From a virus: 62,871 bases of DNA. Position numbers and translations under genes: made by a program. Below the pieces are notes generated by a model that searched no databases, was not told where the DNA came from, and saw only the letters and a program-made list of their open reading frames with translations. The DNA is taken from positions 1 to 62,871 of IMG/VR virus record IMGVR_UViG_3300032516_000020. One strand, written 5' to 3'. Every line of letters begins with the position of its first letter. The first letter of the stretch is position 1. This document shows positions 32,386 through 38,761 of the stretch, piece by piece.

Positions 32386-32547
32386 TTATTGTGAATTAAT
32401 ACGTTTAACCATTTTGTTCCATGTCTGTTTAGGTGCTCCATGTCCACAACCATATTTATTAGCTGAGCATGAAGATAGAATGCAACAAACAATTAGTCCT
32501 ATGACTAATGATAGCATAATTAATAACTTTTTTAATGAATCTGTCAT
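32386..32547 (-). CDS. 53-residue small lipoprotein
   Basis: ATG at 32547 to TAA at 32386-32388. After a Lys-rich start, the hydrophobic stretch LLIMLSLVIGLIVCCIL precedes LSSC, a good lipobox for Cys27, then a mature part with a YGCGHGAPKQTWNKM motif. Conserved-looking Cys/Gly content suggests a small surface or periplasmic lipoprotein. It would be lipidated and moved to the inner or outer membrane, possibly affecting superinfection. Confidence 0.55.
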   Translation of the reverse strand: MTDSLKKLLIMLSLVIGLIVCCILSSCSANKYGCGHGAPKQTWNKMVKRINSQ

Positions 32548-32582
32548 TTTAATTGATTTAAATTGTTTAATAAATGAAAAAA

Positions 32583-32604
32583 GCCCAGTGTAGAAACACC
32601 AGGC
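32583..32604 (-). terminator. Intrinsic terminator (TTCT-loop family)
   Basis: GCC/GGC outer pairs and GTGT/ACAC inner stem around loop AGAA on the plus strand (TTCT on the minus strand), then six or more T on the minus strand. It ends the transcript of the 62-residue membrane gene. Confidence 0.85.
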
Positions 32605-32633
32605 GATTATTTATATCCATACCTATTAAAACT

Positions 32634-32822
32634 CTATTTTTTAGCCTTGGTGAACGAATCAAACCAAGCTATTGTTATCAAGGAACCAAATATGCAAACT
32701 GTTAATACAATAATTGCATTAGTTCTTGTACATGGCATAACGCATGTTAATGCCAAAGATACAGCAATAAAGAAGAAGAATGATGCTGCTGTCATTAATA
32801 AATAAAATGATTTCTTTCCCAT
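32634..32822 (-). CDS. Small membrane protein, two transmembrane helices
   Basis: 62 residues with two hydrophobic helices (SFYLLMTAASFFFFIAVSLA and AIIVLTVCIFGSLITIAWF) joined by a short Cys/Arg loop. It probably sits in the inner membrane with short cytoplasmic ends. Comparable tiny two-helix proteins occur in phage early regions. Confidence 0.65.
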   Translation of the reverse strand: MGKKSFYLLMTAASFFFFIAVSLALTCVMPCTRTNAIIVLTVCIFGSLITIAWFDSFTKAKK

Positions 32823-32842
32823 GTTATGTGAGTTTTTAGGGA

Positions 32843-33340
32843 TTAATTAATTTGTTTTCTTTTGTATATGACAAAATAACCTTTTTCGTTAGGTGTTACT
32901 TCTGATATTCTTTCAAACACACCCTCACCAAATACTTTTGTAACAGCAAGGTCAGAATCTGTCCAATCTAATTCTGGGTTATATCTACAAGATATTCCTC
33001 CATAATCACATTCAAGAAGAAGGCCATCTGCATCAGATTCAAATATAAGTGTTTCTTCTAATGCTCTAGATGTACTTGCAATGATGTATTCAGGATTGTC
33101 AGAACGAGATTGTTCCATCTCTTGATCTGCAGACATCATTGCATCACGTAACTGTCTCTCTTCATCTATTGTATCCTGACAATCCTCAGGCCATTGATTC
33201 TGTCCATATTCAACATCGTAATACTTGTTAATTTGAGCATCATTAAATGCATCCATTGCTCTTTGATATGTCTCTGCATATTCAAGAACTTCTTCGATGG
33301 TAACTACACCATCAGTGAGGAGTTTTTTAATTGTTTCCAT
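32843..33340 (-). CDS. Hypothetical protein, 165 residues
   Basis: An acidic protein with a helical first half (EEVLEYAETYQRAMDAFNDA; QLRDAMMSADQEMEQSRSD) and a beta-like C-terminus (GGISCRYNPELDWTDSD). No family recognised. Overlaps the upstream gene by 14 nt. Confidence 0.6.
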   Translation of the reverse strand: METIKKLLTDGVVTIEEVLEYAETYQRAMDAFNDAQINKYYDVEYGQNQWPEDCQDTIDEERQLRDAMMSADQEMEQSRSDNPEYIIASTSRALEETLIFESDADGLLLECDYGGISCRYNPELDWTDSDLAVTKVFGEGVFERISEVTPNEKGYFVIYKRKQIN

Positions 33341-33593
33341 TTTCGTGTATGATTTTTACTTGTTCTATTGGAATATTCCTGATATTAAGCCAAGATAATA
33401 TTCTGCTTAATCTATCCACCTTGATAACATCATCTACATCTCTATCATATAGAGAATATATTTCTGTGCTATTACCAAAATGGTGTTCGTATTTCACTAC
33501 ATATCTATATTTCTCTGCTTCTATAGATTGTTCTAATTCCTTGAGAAGCTCTAATTGCTTCTCAAGTTTCTCTTTAATAAGATTAATAGCCAT
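33327..33593 (-). CDS. Hypothetical protein, 88 residues
   Basis: Helical N-terminus (INLIKEKLEKQLELLKELEQ, likely coiled coil) followed by a beta segment (YRYVVKYEHHFGNSTEIYSL). Overlaps both neighbours. No family recognised. Confidence 0.6.
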   Translation of the reverse strand: MAINLIKEKLEKQLELLKELEQSIEAEKYRYVVKYEHHFGNSTEIYSLYDRDVDDVIKVDRLSRILSWLNIRNIPIEQVKIIHENGNN

Positions 33594-33819
33594 TGTTATT
33601 AGTTTTATTGTGATTTAATTTAATATCCTCATCTACCATTTCTATTATAAAGCCTATTAGGCATACATACATAAACCAATAGATGATGGAAACACCCCAG
33701 AAATTACCATTCTGAAATACCTCATAAGGATTAAATGCAAATCCTGTCAATATAAAACCCATCCACACTAATAGGAAGGGTAATGCTGCAAATGTTATTG
33801 CTATATACAACTTTCTCAT
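33583..33819 (-). CDS. Membrane protein, two transmembrane helices
   Basis: 78 residues: LYIAITFAALPFLLVWMGFI and SIIYWFMYVCLIGFIIEMV are separated by a short Asn/Phe loop, with an acidic then His-rich tail. Inner-membrane location likely. Overlaps the next gene by 11 nt. Confidence 0.65.
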   Translation of the reverse strand: MRKLYIAITFAALPFLLVWMGFILTGFAFNPYEVFQNGNFWGVSIIYWFMYVCLIGFIIEMVDEDIKLNHNKTNNNGY

Positions 33820-33833
33820 TGTTTAAAATTTAT

Positions 33834-33863
33834 GACAACCCAATATATTTCAATTGGGCTGTC
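33834..33863 (-). terminator. Intrinsic terminator
   Basis: Eleven-pair stem GACAACCCAAT/ATTGGGCTGTC (33834-33844, 33853-33863); one pair is G-U only in the minus-strand RNA. ATAAATTTTAAA follows. It separates the 97-residue gene from the membrane-protein pair. Confidence 0.75.
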
Positions 33864-33876
33864 TTATTAGTTAATA

Positions 33877-34170
33877 TTAATACCTTTTGAAGTTTATGTA
33901 TTTTGTAACACTATTATTACATTGCTCCTTCCAAGCCTTGTTAACAAGATATTCTTCCTTCATCCTTGGTGTAGCAAGAATAACAATAGGACAATATTCT
34001 GTTTCCATCAATGCATAGTCTTCAGGATTGAATGTTTCAGACATTTGTGGTGTAAACCTACCTGGATTATACGTTGTGTATTTACCTTCTGAAAGGTTAA
34101 GAACAACAACTTTACCATTTACTAATTTGTTTAAGCAGTTTAGTTCTGCTAACAGTGTAATCTTTTTCAT
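33877..34170 (-). CDS. Hypothetical protein, 97 residues
   Basis: Contains NCLNKLVNGKVVVLNLSEGK and CPIVILATPRMKEEYLVNKA, plausible small alpha/beta fold. No family recognised. Expressed from the unit that also includes the pseudoknot region. Confidence 0.55.
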   Translation of the reverse strand: MKKITLLAELNCLNKLVNGKVVVLNLSEGKYTTYNPGRFTPQMSETFNPEDYALMETEYCPIVILATPRMKEEYLVNKAWKEQCNNSVTKYINFKRY

Positions 34171-34188
34171 GTGTGTGTGAATTTGATT

Positions 34189-34422
34189 TTATAAAAATTG
34201 ATTAATTACTTGCATTATGCACAAGACAAACTTACTATCAACAGGAACAAGAAATGTATTTGCTATACTATGAGCAATTACAGCAGGTTTAATTCCTTCT
34301 CTAAGCATTAGTTTTCTATGTGCTTTATATTCTCCTTCATATGTACAATCAAGGAATATCTTTCTATTGTCTATAGATAGATATGGTTTGTCATACGTAT
34401 CAATGAATATTGTTGTCTCCAT
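34189..34422 (-). CDS. Hypothetical protein, 77 residues
   Basis: Starts METTIFIDTYDKPYLSIDNR and has a hydrophobic C-terminus (NTFLVPVDSKFVLCIMQVIN). Immediately downstream (3') of the structured RNA region in the leftward direction. No family recognised. Confidence 0.55.
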   Translation of the reverse strand: METTIFIDTYDKPYLSIDNRKIFLDCTYEGEYKAHRKLMLREGIKPAVIAHSIANTFLVPVDSKFVLCIMQVINQFL

Positions 34423-34463
34423 TTTATTTAAATTTAATTGATTTCAATGTTTGTTTGTCCCCT

Positions 34464-34599
34464 CTGCACTCAGATGTAATATGGTTCTCACTCGTAAACT
34501 ATAGACCTAAGCCCATAGACCCTATATTACATCTGTCCACCCTTGGGAAACTGATAGTGTAGGTGGACGTTTTCATCTCCTAATTGACTATCAGTGCAG
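34464..34599 (-). ncRNA. Pseudoknotted structured RNA candidate
   Basis: Four perfect helices, written in plus-strand coordinates. P1: CTGCACT 34464-34470 with 34593-34599. P4: CAGATGTAATAT 34471-34482 with 34524-34535 (12 bp). P3: GTCCACC 34535-34541 with GGTGGAC 34562-34568. P2: CTGATAGT 34551-34558 with ACTATCAG 34587-34594. P3 and P2 interleave (open-open-close-close), an H-type pseudoknot, and P1 encloses all. P1 and P2 compete for two bases. No long coding frame spans it. The leftward unit would carry it 5' of the 77-residue gene. A new cis-regulatory or trans-acting RNA is possible; no class recognised. Confidence 0.65.
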
Positions 34600-34637
34600 T
34601 TTTATATATATCTGCGTGGAATTGGTGCATTAAACAA

Positions 34638-34656
34638 AAGGACTATAATAGTCCTT
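34638..34656 (-). terminator. Palindromic hairpin at the end of a small zinc protein gene
   Basis: AAGGACTAT/ATAGTCCTT (34638-34646, 34648-34656) around a single base. TTTTGTTTAA follows on the minus strand, giving a modest T-tract. It overlaps the stop of the gene ending at 34655 and lies just before the structured RNA. Confidence 0.6.
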
Positions 34657-34921
34657 AATAACAATATCTCATCCAATCTGGTGTACCATCAAACATACTA
34701 GATGGTTCATAGTCTCCAAACAACTCATCAGCACAAACATCACATATCATTCTCTCTTCTTTTCTACCATCTGTCCACTCTGCTGTAGTTACTAAATGTC
34801 TTGGATCACCACAAGAATCATCTAATACATCACCACAATCATGACATACACATTTGTGCTTTTTAGGAGCATCAGGAAGTGTAATCTTTCCTATAACTTT
34901 AATACTATCCATAACAAACAT
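34655..34921 (-). CDS. Small protein with Cys-pair zinc motif, 88 residues
   Basis: CVCHDCGDVLDDSC and MICDVCADELF provide paired Cys clusters for a zinc fold. The C-terminus is acidic/aromatic (PSSMFDGTPDWMRYCY). Resembles phage small zinc-finger early proteins; no family recognised. Start could be 34912 (second Met). Confidence 0.6.
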   Translation of the reverse strand: MFVMDSIKVIGKITLPDAPKKHKCVCHDCGDVLDDSCGDPRHLVTTAEWTDGRKEERMICDVCADELFGDYEPSSMFDGTPDWMRYCY

Positions 34922-34965
34922 TGTCTTTTATAGAGGACATACTCTTTATGTGTGTAAAAAAACAA

Positions 34966-34985
34966 ATGGGCCTATTACAGCCCAT
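34966..34985 (-). terminator. Intrinsic terminator
   Basis: ATGGGC/GCCCAT (34966-34971, 34980-34985), with seven or more T following on the minus strand. It lies at the 3' end of the 63-residue gene. Confidence 0.8.
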
Positions 34986-35166
34986 ATATTATCGACTCTA
35001 AACCTAAATCATTACATATGTTAAAAGTATTCCTACTAGTCATAATTGTTTCTGTATTACCACTAGGCTGTATAAGTATAACCTTTACATCCTTAATGTC
35101 AGAACCTTTCATTAATGATATGTCATTGTATGAGAAACTAGTTCCCTTTACTACTAATGTTTCCAT
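34975..35166 (-). CDS. Hypothetical protein, 63 residues
   Basis: Starts METLVVKGTSFSYNDISLMK. A short beta/alpha protein without a recognisable family; the stop codon lies within the terminator stem, a common economy in phages. Confidence 0.5.
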   Translation of the reverse strand: METLVVKGTSFSYNDISLMKGSDIKDVKVILIQPSGNTETIMTSRNTFNICNDLGLESIIYGL

Positions 35167-35326
35167 GTTATTGCTATATATTTTGTTTGAATAATTGTTT
35201 CTGAGTATTGTAATTTATTGGTCTTAAGGGCTAAGTGAGTATACTGCACTCTGTTTATCAATGAGTTATGAATATTCCCACCCAAATGAGCCACGTACAT
35301 TGCTCCCACCCTTATATACGAAAAAG
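35167..35326 (-). promoter_or_regulatory. Paired intergenic leader with AAGGGTGG elements
   Basis: Contains TAAGGG/CCCTTA (35225-35230, 35309-35314), GAGC/GCTC (35288-35291, 35302-35305) and GAGT/ACTC (35237-35240, 35248-35251). On the minus strand it carries AAGGGTGG and GGGTGGGAATA, also found upstream of the gene at 36027. CTGCACTC and CCACCCTT occur in the same order as in the structured RNA at 34464-34599. Likely leader of the 63-residue gene. Confidence 0.45.
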
Positions 35327-35349
35327 AAAGAGGGACAAAGTCCCCCTTT
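35327..35349 (-). terminator. Intrinsic terminator of the first leftward gene
   Basis: Ten-pair stem (35327-35336 with 35340-35349, one G-U in the minus-strand RNA) and CTTTTTCG after it. It ends a short early transcript carrying only the 145-residue gene. Confidence 0.85.
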
Positions 35350-35367
35350 CGAGAATTGCGTCAGCAA

Positions 35368-35805
35368 TTAGACAGAAGCATTAGCCAATGTGCTGACATC
35401 ACTTGTGGTTAAGCCACGAGAAGATGCAATCTTAGTGGTCTCGTGTTGAATCTCTTGTTCCAAGAGGTTCTCTTCAACGTGAGCACCAATAAGTTGTGTC
35501 TTCTTAGTGAAGACAGACAAGGCAGTAAGACGTGTCATTGTGTTAGAGCCATCAGCAAAAGGAATAGAATTCCCTTGGTCGTCTTTTCTTGCATTGAAGG
35601 TTTTAATTTCAGCAATGCAGAAAAGAGGATTGTCAACTGTGATAGGGTTTGTGCCCTTCACTTTGTCTGTGCCAATCATTTCATTGGTCAGACCAAGTGA
35701 TGTTAGTTGACGAGAGTAGATGTGAATTCTTTCGCCTTTTGATGTGTAGGCAGACACGTTACCCTTGTCTGTGCAAGTGGCAGAAGTGATGATGTAATTT
35801 TTCAT
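35368..35805 (-). CDS. First leftward gene, 145-residue protein of unknown function
   Basis: Starts MKNYIITSATCTDKGNVSAY and contains YTSKGERIHIYSRQLTSLGL and ITVDNPLFCIAEIKTFNARK, a beta-rich sequence that could be an OB-like fold. Codon choice is more GC-rich than its neighbours. It is the promoter-proximal gene of the leftward arm with its own terminator, which suggests high early expression. Function unknown; a transcription or host-takeover role would be inference. Confidence 0.65.
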   Translation of the reverse strand: MKNYIITSATCTDKGNVSAYTSKGERIHIYSRQLTSLGLTNEMIGTDKVKGTNPITVDNPLFCIAEIKTFNARKDDQGNSIPFADGSNTMTRLTALSVFTKKTQLIGAHVEENLLEQEIQHETTKIASSRGLTTSDVSTLANASV

Positions 35806-36026
35806 CTTTTTGAATGTTTTAGTGAAAAAATGATTAAAAATGTAGCGTGGTGGGGGATTACCCCAACACCCTTTGCGTAGGCTGGGGTGCCAATATGGAG
35901 TAGTCTCTTCTCCTATAGATATAGTATGCCTACCATTTTAGAAAAAATTTTATTTTTTTGTGAAAAGAATTTTCATGACCTTTGAAGGGTGGAGGGTGGG
36001 AATAGATCTTCCTTAATACATAAACG
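35806..36026. promoter_or_regulatory. Divergent control region between leftward and rightward arms
   Basis: 221 bp between divergent genes. GC-rich dyads: GGTGGGGG-ATTA-CCCC-AA-CACC (35849-35870), and ACCCCA/TGGGGT (35860-35865, 35883-35888), which compete for the same bases. A minus-strand candidate with TACATTTT and GTTG 19 bases upstream surrounds the first dyad. CTATAGATATAG near 35913 is a near palindrome. On the plus side AAGGGTGGAGGGTGGGAATA (about 35984-36003) precedes the first rightward ATG. No single promoter is certain. Confidence 0.5.
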
Positions 36027-36278
36027 ATGATTATACCTTTATTGCTTATTACATTGATTACTTTTATAGCCTATCCTATTATATTTGGATTAAGGGATGC
36101 TATGTTTGTTGATTTTATATTAGAGGTGAAAGTCTTATCTAGTCCTTATTATACATTTGGTGTATGGTTTATAGAACATACAACAGAAGATCCTGAATAT
36201 ATAGAGCAAGAATTTACAATTGCTCTGTTTTTATTCTCTATGTCCCTAGTGTTTTATAAGCATAAAGACGATGCATAA
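36027..36278 (+). CDS. Small membrane protein, first rightward gene
   Basis: 83 residues: N-terminal helix MIIPLLLITLITFIAYPIIF and a C-terminal helix (FTIALFLFSMSLVFYKHKD) flank a polar segment with EHTTEDPEYIEQ. Likely two-pass inner-membrane protein. First gene of the rightward arm, just after the paired AAGGGTGG elements. Confidence 0.65.
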   Translation: MIIPLLLITLITFIAYPIIFGLRDAMFVDFILEVKVLSSPYYTFGVWFIEHTTEDPEYIEQEFTIALFLFSMSLVFYKHKDDA

Positions 36279-36303
36279 TATAGCTATGTAGAAAACAATT
36301 GTA

Positions 36304-36334
36304 TTTGGAAGTATAACAAGTTTGATTATATTTG
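36304..36334 (+). promoter_or_regulatory. Bacteroidota-type promoter, exact consensus
   Basis: TTTG (36304-36307), 19-nt spacer, TATATTTG (36327-36334), with the ATG 12 nt downstream, giving a very short leader. The best consensus match in the window. Confidence 0.75.
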
Positions 36335-36346
36335 TATAAACTAAAT

Positions 36347-36700
36347 ATGGAACCAACAAAAGGAATATTACAGAAGCTCAGAAGGAAGGAAGACAATGAT
36401 CTCCTAATAGCAGAGAAATATTACACCATCCTTTCAGCTGTTAACAATCTCCATTTGACAAATAGAGAGATACAGCTTATAGCGTTTACAGCTGTTAAGG
36501 GGAACATTTCTTATTCTAATATTAGGCAGGAGTTTTGTGACATTTACAAGACAACAAGTCCAACGATTAATAATATAATCAGTAAGCTTAAGAAGATTAA
36601 AGTGCTAGTGAAGGATGGGACAAAAGTGAAGGTGAATAATATGATTGTTCTGGATTTTGCAAAGGACATAACATTAGAAATTAAGCTGACGCATGGATAA
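36347..36700 (+). CDS. Helix-turn-helix-like DNA-binding protein
   Basis: Start at ATG 36347 (117 residues); a TTG-based longer start at 36332 is rejected. LTNREIQLIAFTAVKGNISYSN then TTSPTINNIISKLKKIKVLV resemble a winged or LuxR-like helix-turn-helix, with the recognition helix near SPTINNIISKL. It has its own strong promoter at the head of the virion arm, so a late-gene regulator is a reasonable inference. Confidence 0.6.
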   Translation: MEPTKGILQKLRRKEDNDLLIAEKYYTILSAVNNLHLTNREIQLIAFTAVKGNISYSNIRQEFCDIYKTTSPTINNIISKLKKIKVLVKDGTKVKVNNMIVLDFAKDITLEIKLTHG

Positions 36701-37106
36701 GCCCATTTCACTATCTATGAAGGAATATCTTGTCAGGACACAAGCTGTCAAGATGATGATTTCTGAAAAAACAATTGAGGCTGTAATAAACCACCAGTTT
36801 AATACAGCAAATGAGGCGTTGAAGACAAATAATAGTGTAGAAATCTCAGGATTTGGAAAGTTTACGTTCAACTACAAGAAGGCCCTGAAGAAGATGGAGA
36901 AGATGTTGTCTCAACAGCAGCTCTTTCAAAGTAGGATAGATAATCCTGCATTGTCAGAACAGAGAAGAGCAACAGAAACAGTGAAACTAAATAATGTCAT
37001 TCATAATATAAACATTTTAAAACCAAAGCTTTATGAATTTCAAACAAATCCTGGAGGGCTGGAGGAACAACACCCTGCCACCAACGCATCTGAAGGAACT
37101 GATTAG
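36693..37106 (+). CDS. HU/IHF-like DNA-binding protein
   Basis: 137 residues. An HU-family dimerisation and saddle region: EKTIEAVINHQFNTANEALK, then VEISGFGKFTFNYKK, where GFGKF is the HU beta-arm start. A helical, Gln-rich C-terminal extension exceeds normal HU length (about 90). crAss-like phages encode IHF-like subunits in their virion arm, and another candidate is at 56934-57407. May bend DNA for packaging or transcription. Confidence 0.8.
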   Translation: MDKPISLSMKEYLVRTQAVKMMISEKTIEAVINHQFNTANEALKTNNSVEISGFGKFTFNYKKALKKMEKMLSQQQLFQSRIDNPALSEQRRATETVKLNNVIHNINILKPKLYEFQTNPGGLEEQHPATNASEGTD

Positions 37107-37335
37107 TGAAACAGCTAAGAAAAGAATAAATATATGTTTAGACTGTGCATACCATTCTAAATATCATAAGACATTACGACCTGATGCACATTGTACAAAC
37201 TGTGGATGTACATTAGCAGCCAAAACTAAATGTCTTTCCTGTGAATGTCCAATAGATAAATGGACAGCTGTACTCACAGATGATCAAGAGGAACAACTTA
37301 AAAACATGATCAATGGAGAACAACAATCAAATTAG
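37033..37335 (+). CDS. Zinc-ribbon small protein
   Basis: 100 residues. Two zinc sets: NICLDCAYH and CTNCGCTLAAKTKCLSCECP, a pattern (CxxC...RPDxHCxxCGC...KTKCLSC) widespread in tailed phages. Overlaps the HU-like gene by 74 nt in another frame, an unusually long overlap for a real gene. The cysteine pattern is strong evidence of coding. Confidence 0.7.
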   Translation: MNFKQILEGWRNNTLPPTHLKELISETAKKRINICLDCAYHSKYHKTLRPDAHCTNCGCTLAAKTKCLSCECPIDKWTAVLTDDQEEQLKNMINGEQQSN

Positions 37336-37609
37336 GCTGCACAAGATTCCTCTAGAAACATTCCTGGATGCTCTATTAGAATTGTACAATGAAGGACTTG
37401 ATTATATAGATATTGTAGCCACTCCTGACAAGGAACAGGATACAATAGGAATTATGTTCACACAGGATTATATGTCCAAAGAAATGAGAGACAAGTATGG
37501 TGATATTGTAGATGAAATAGCTGATGAGCTAATTAATAATATTGAAAAAGAAGAGAAGTCTAAAAAGATTGACCTCTCAAATAATGACGATTTAAACCAA
37601 ATAATATGA
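37313..37609 (+). CDS. Conserved hypothetical protein, 98 residues
   Basis: Acidic protein with LPLETFLDALLELY-like helix near the start (IPLETFLDALLELYNEGL) and a helical Lys/Glu second half. Contains YIDIVATPDKEQDTIGIMFT. Lies in the conserved small-gene run before terminase in this phage type. No function known. Confidence 0.6.
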   Translation: MENNNQIRLHKIPLETFLDALLELYNEGLDYIDIVATPDKEQDTIGIMFTQDYMSKEMRDKYGDIVDEIADELINNIEKEEKSKKIDLSNNDDLNQII

Positions 37610-37785
37610 ACCCAATACACGAAGCATGGATTGTAATTGAGAAGCTAGGAGCATTATGTGCAACACCAGGCATCTCAGAAGAAACGCAAAAGATTGCAAA
37701 TGATAACATTCAAAAGCTGTTGAAGAGTGTTGTTGAACCAAGTTTAACAAAGTTGACAGCTACAAGTGCAGGAATATTAATATGA
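37606..37785 (+). CDS. 59-residue hypothetical protein
   Basis: ATG at 37606 overlaps the previous stop (ATGA) and the frame ends TGA at 37783-37785, overlapping the next start by 4 nt. Starts MNPIHEAWIVIEKLGALCAT. Overlaps on both sides and absence of another frame argue for coding. No family recognised. Confidence 0.6.
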   Translation: MNPIHEAWIVIEKLGALCATPGISEETQKIANDNIQKLLKSVVEPSLTKLTATSAGILI

Positions 37786-38063
37786 GACGAGCAAGTGCAT
37801 ATAATCAAATCCTAGGAGTTCTTCATGAGCTACAGAAAGAATATCCTCAGTATAACATAGGGAGACATTTGGCCACAGCACTAGATGTGTATGGAGATGT
37901 GTGGGGAGTTCCTGATACAGAAATCCTATTTGCTTTGTTTAAATACAGATCACAATTAGGAATGGACTTCAAACACTCTGAAGTGTATGATATTGAAAGG
38001 ATTATAGAAGATGGGATAGATCTTGATAACATATTAAAAGAAGAAGATAATGGCAACAGTTAA
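37782..38063 (+). CDS. Hypothetical protein, 93 residues
   Basis: Mainly helical (SAYNQILGVLHELQKEYPQY; TEILFALFKYRSQLGMDFKH). ATGA overlap with the preceding small ORF. No family recognised; conserved-looking neighbourhood before DUF6321 and terminase. Confidence 0.6.
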   Translation: MRRASAYNQILGVLHELQKEYPQYNIGRHLATALDVYGDVWGVPDTEILFALFKYRSQLGMDFKHSEVYDIERIIEDGIDLDNILKEEDNGNS

Positions 38064-38427
38064 AAAACAAATGATTAAACGTAAGGATGGTTCTACATCT
38101 CAACGTGGATTGTGGGATAACATAAGAGCTAATGCAGGCTCTGGTAAAAAGCCTACACCTGAAATGCTTAAGCAGGAAAAGAAAATAAAGCAAGCTAAAA
38201 CAGGAGCATGGCAGAGAAAGGAAGGAAAGAGTCCTTCTGGTGGTCTCAATGCTAAGGGTAGAGCATCATTAAAAGCTGAGGGGCATAATATCAAACCTCC
38301 TCAGCCAGAAGGTGGTCCTAGGAAAAAGTCATTCTGTGCTAGGATGGGTGGAGTAAAAGGACCTATGAAAAAACCTGATGGATCACCAACAAGAAAAGCT
38401 TTAGCTTTAAGAAAATGGAAATGTTAA
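38050..38427 (+). CDS. DUF6321-like basic virion-arm protein
   Basis: 125 residues, basic, with the hallmark pattern SPSGGLNAKGRASLKAEGHN followed by KKSFCARMGGVKGPMKKPDG and RKALALRKWKC. The same motif series is recurrent in tailed-phage and environmental virus proteins grouped as DUF6321. Basic and Gly/Lys-rich; may bind DNA or be packaged. Overlaps the next genes' context tightly. Confidence 0.75.
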   Translation: MATVKKQMIKRKDGSTSQRGLWDNIRANAGSGKKPTPEMLKQEKKIKQAKTGAWQRKEGKSPSGGLNAKGRASLKAEGHNIKPPQPEGGPRKKSFCARMGGVKGPMKKPDGSPTRKALALRKWKC

Positions 38428-38428
38428 T

Positions 38429-38761
38429 ATGGCAGCAGTAAAAAAAACTACATACATCAACACAGAGCTCGAATGGGCTGAGACACAACTCAAATCATGG
38501 AAGCAATATGTTGATGCCAATCCACTTCACGAACTGAAGGATAGGATTGAATGGAAACCTACATCTAAAGGAGGACTACTTCCTATGGTGATAGCCTCTA
38601 TAGAAGCTCAAGGTAAGTTTGTCCAAGAGACAATGAAGAACTATCTTGCACTGGTAGAAGTGGTGGACAAGCTGAGAAGCTTAGAAGAAGCAAAAGTTGA
38701 GGTGAGAGGGAAGGGAGATCTTTCAGGAATAGCTGAAGACTTCCTTAAAAACAGAAGATAA
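38429..38761 (+). CDS. Putative small terminase-like protein
   Basis: 110 residues immediately upstream of the large terminase with a 1-nt overlap. Helical: NTELEWAETQLKSWKQYVDA and KNYLALVEVVDKLRSLEEAK. Position suggests a small terminase or packaging accessory subunit, but a helix-turn-helix is not evident, so this is by context only. Confidence 0.45.
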   Translation: MAAVKKTTYINTELEWAETQLKSWKQYVDANPLHELKDRIEWKPTSKGGLLPMVIASIEAQGKFVQETMKNYLALVEVVDKLRSLEEAKVEVRGKGDLSGIAEDFLKNRR

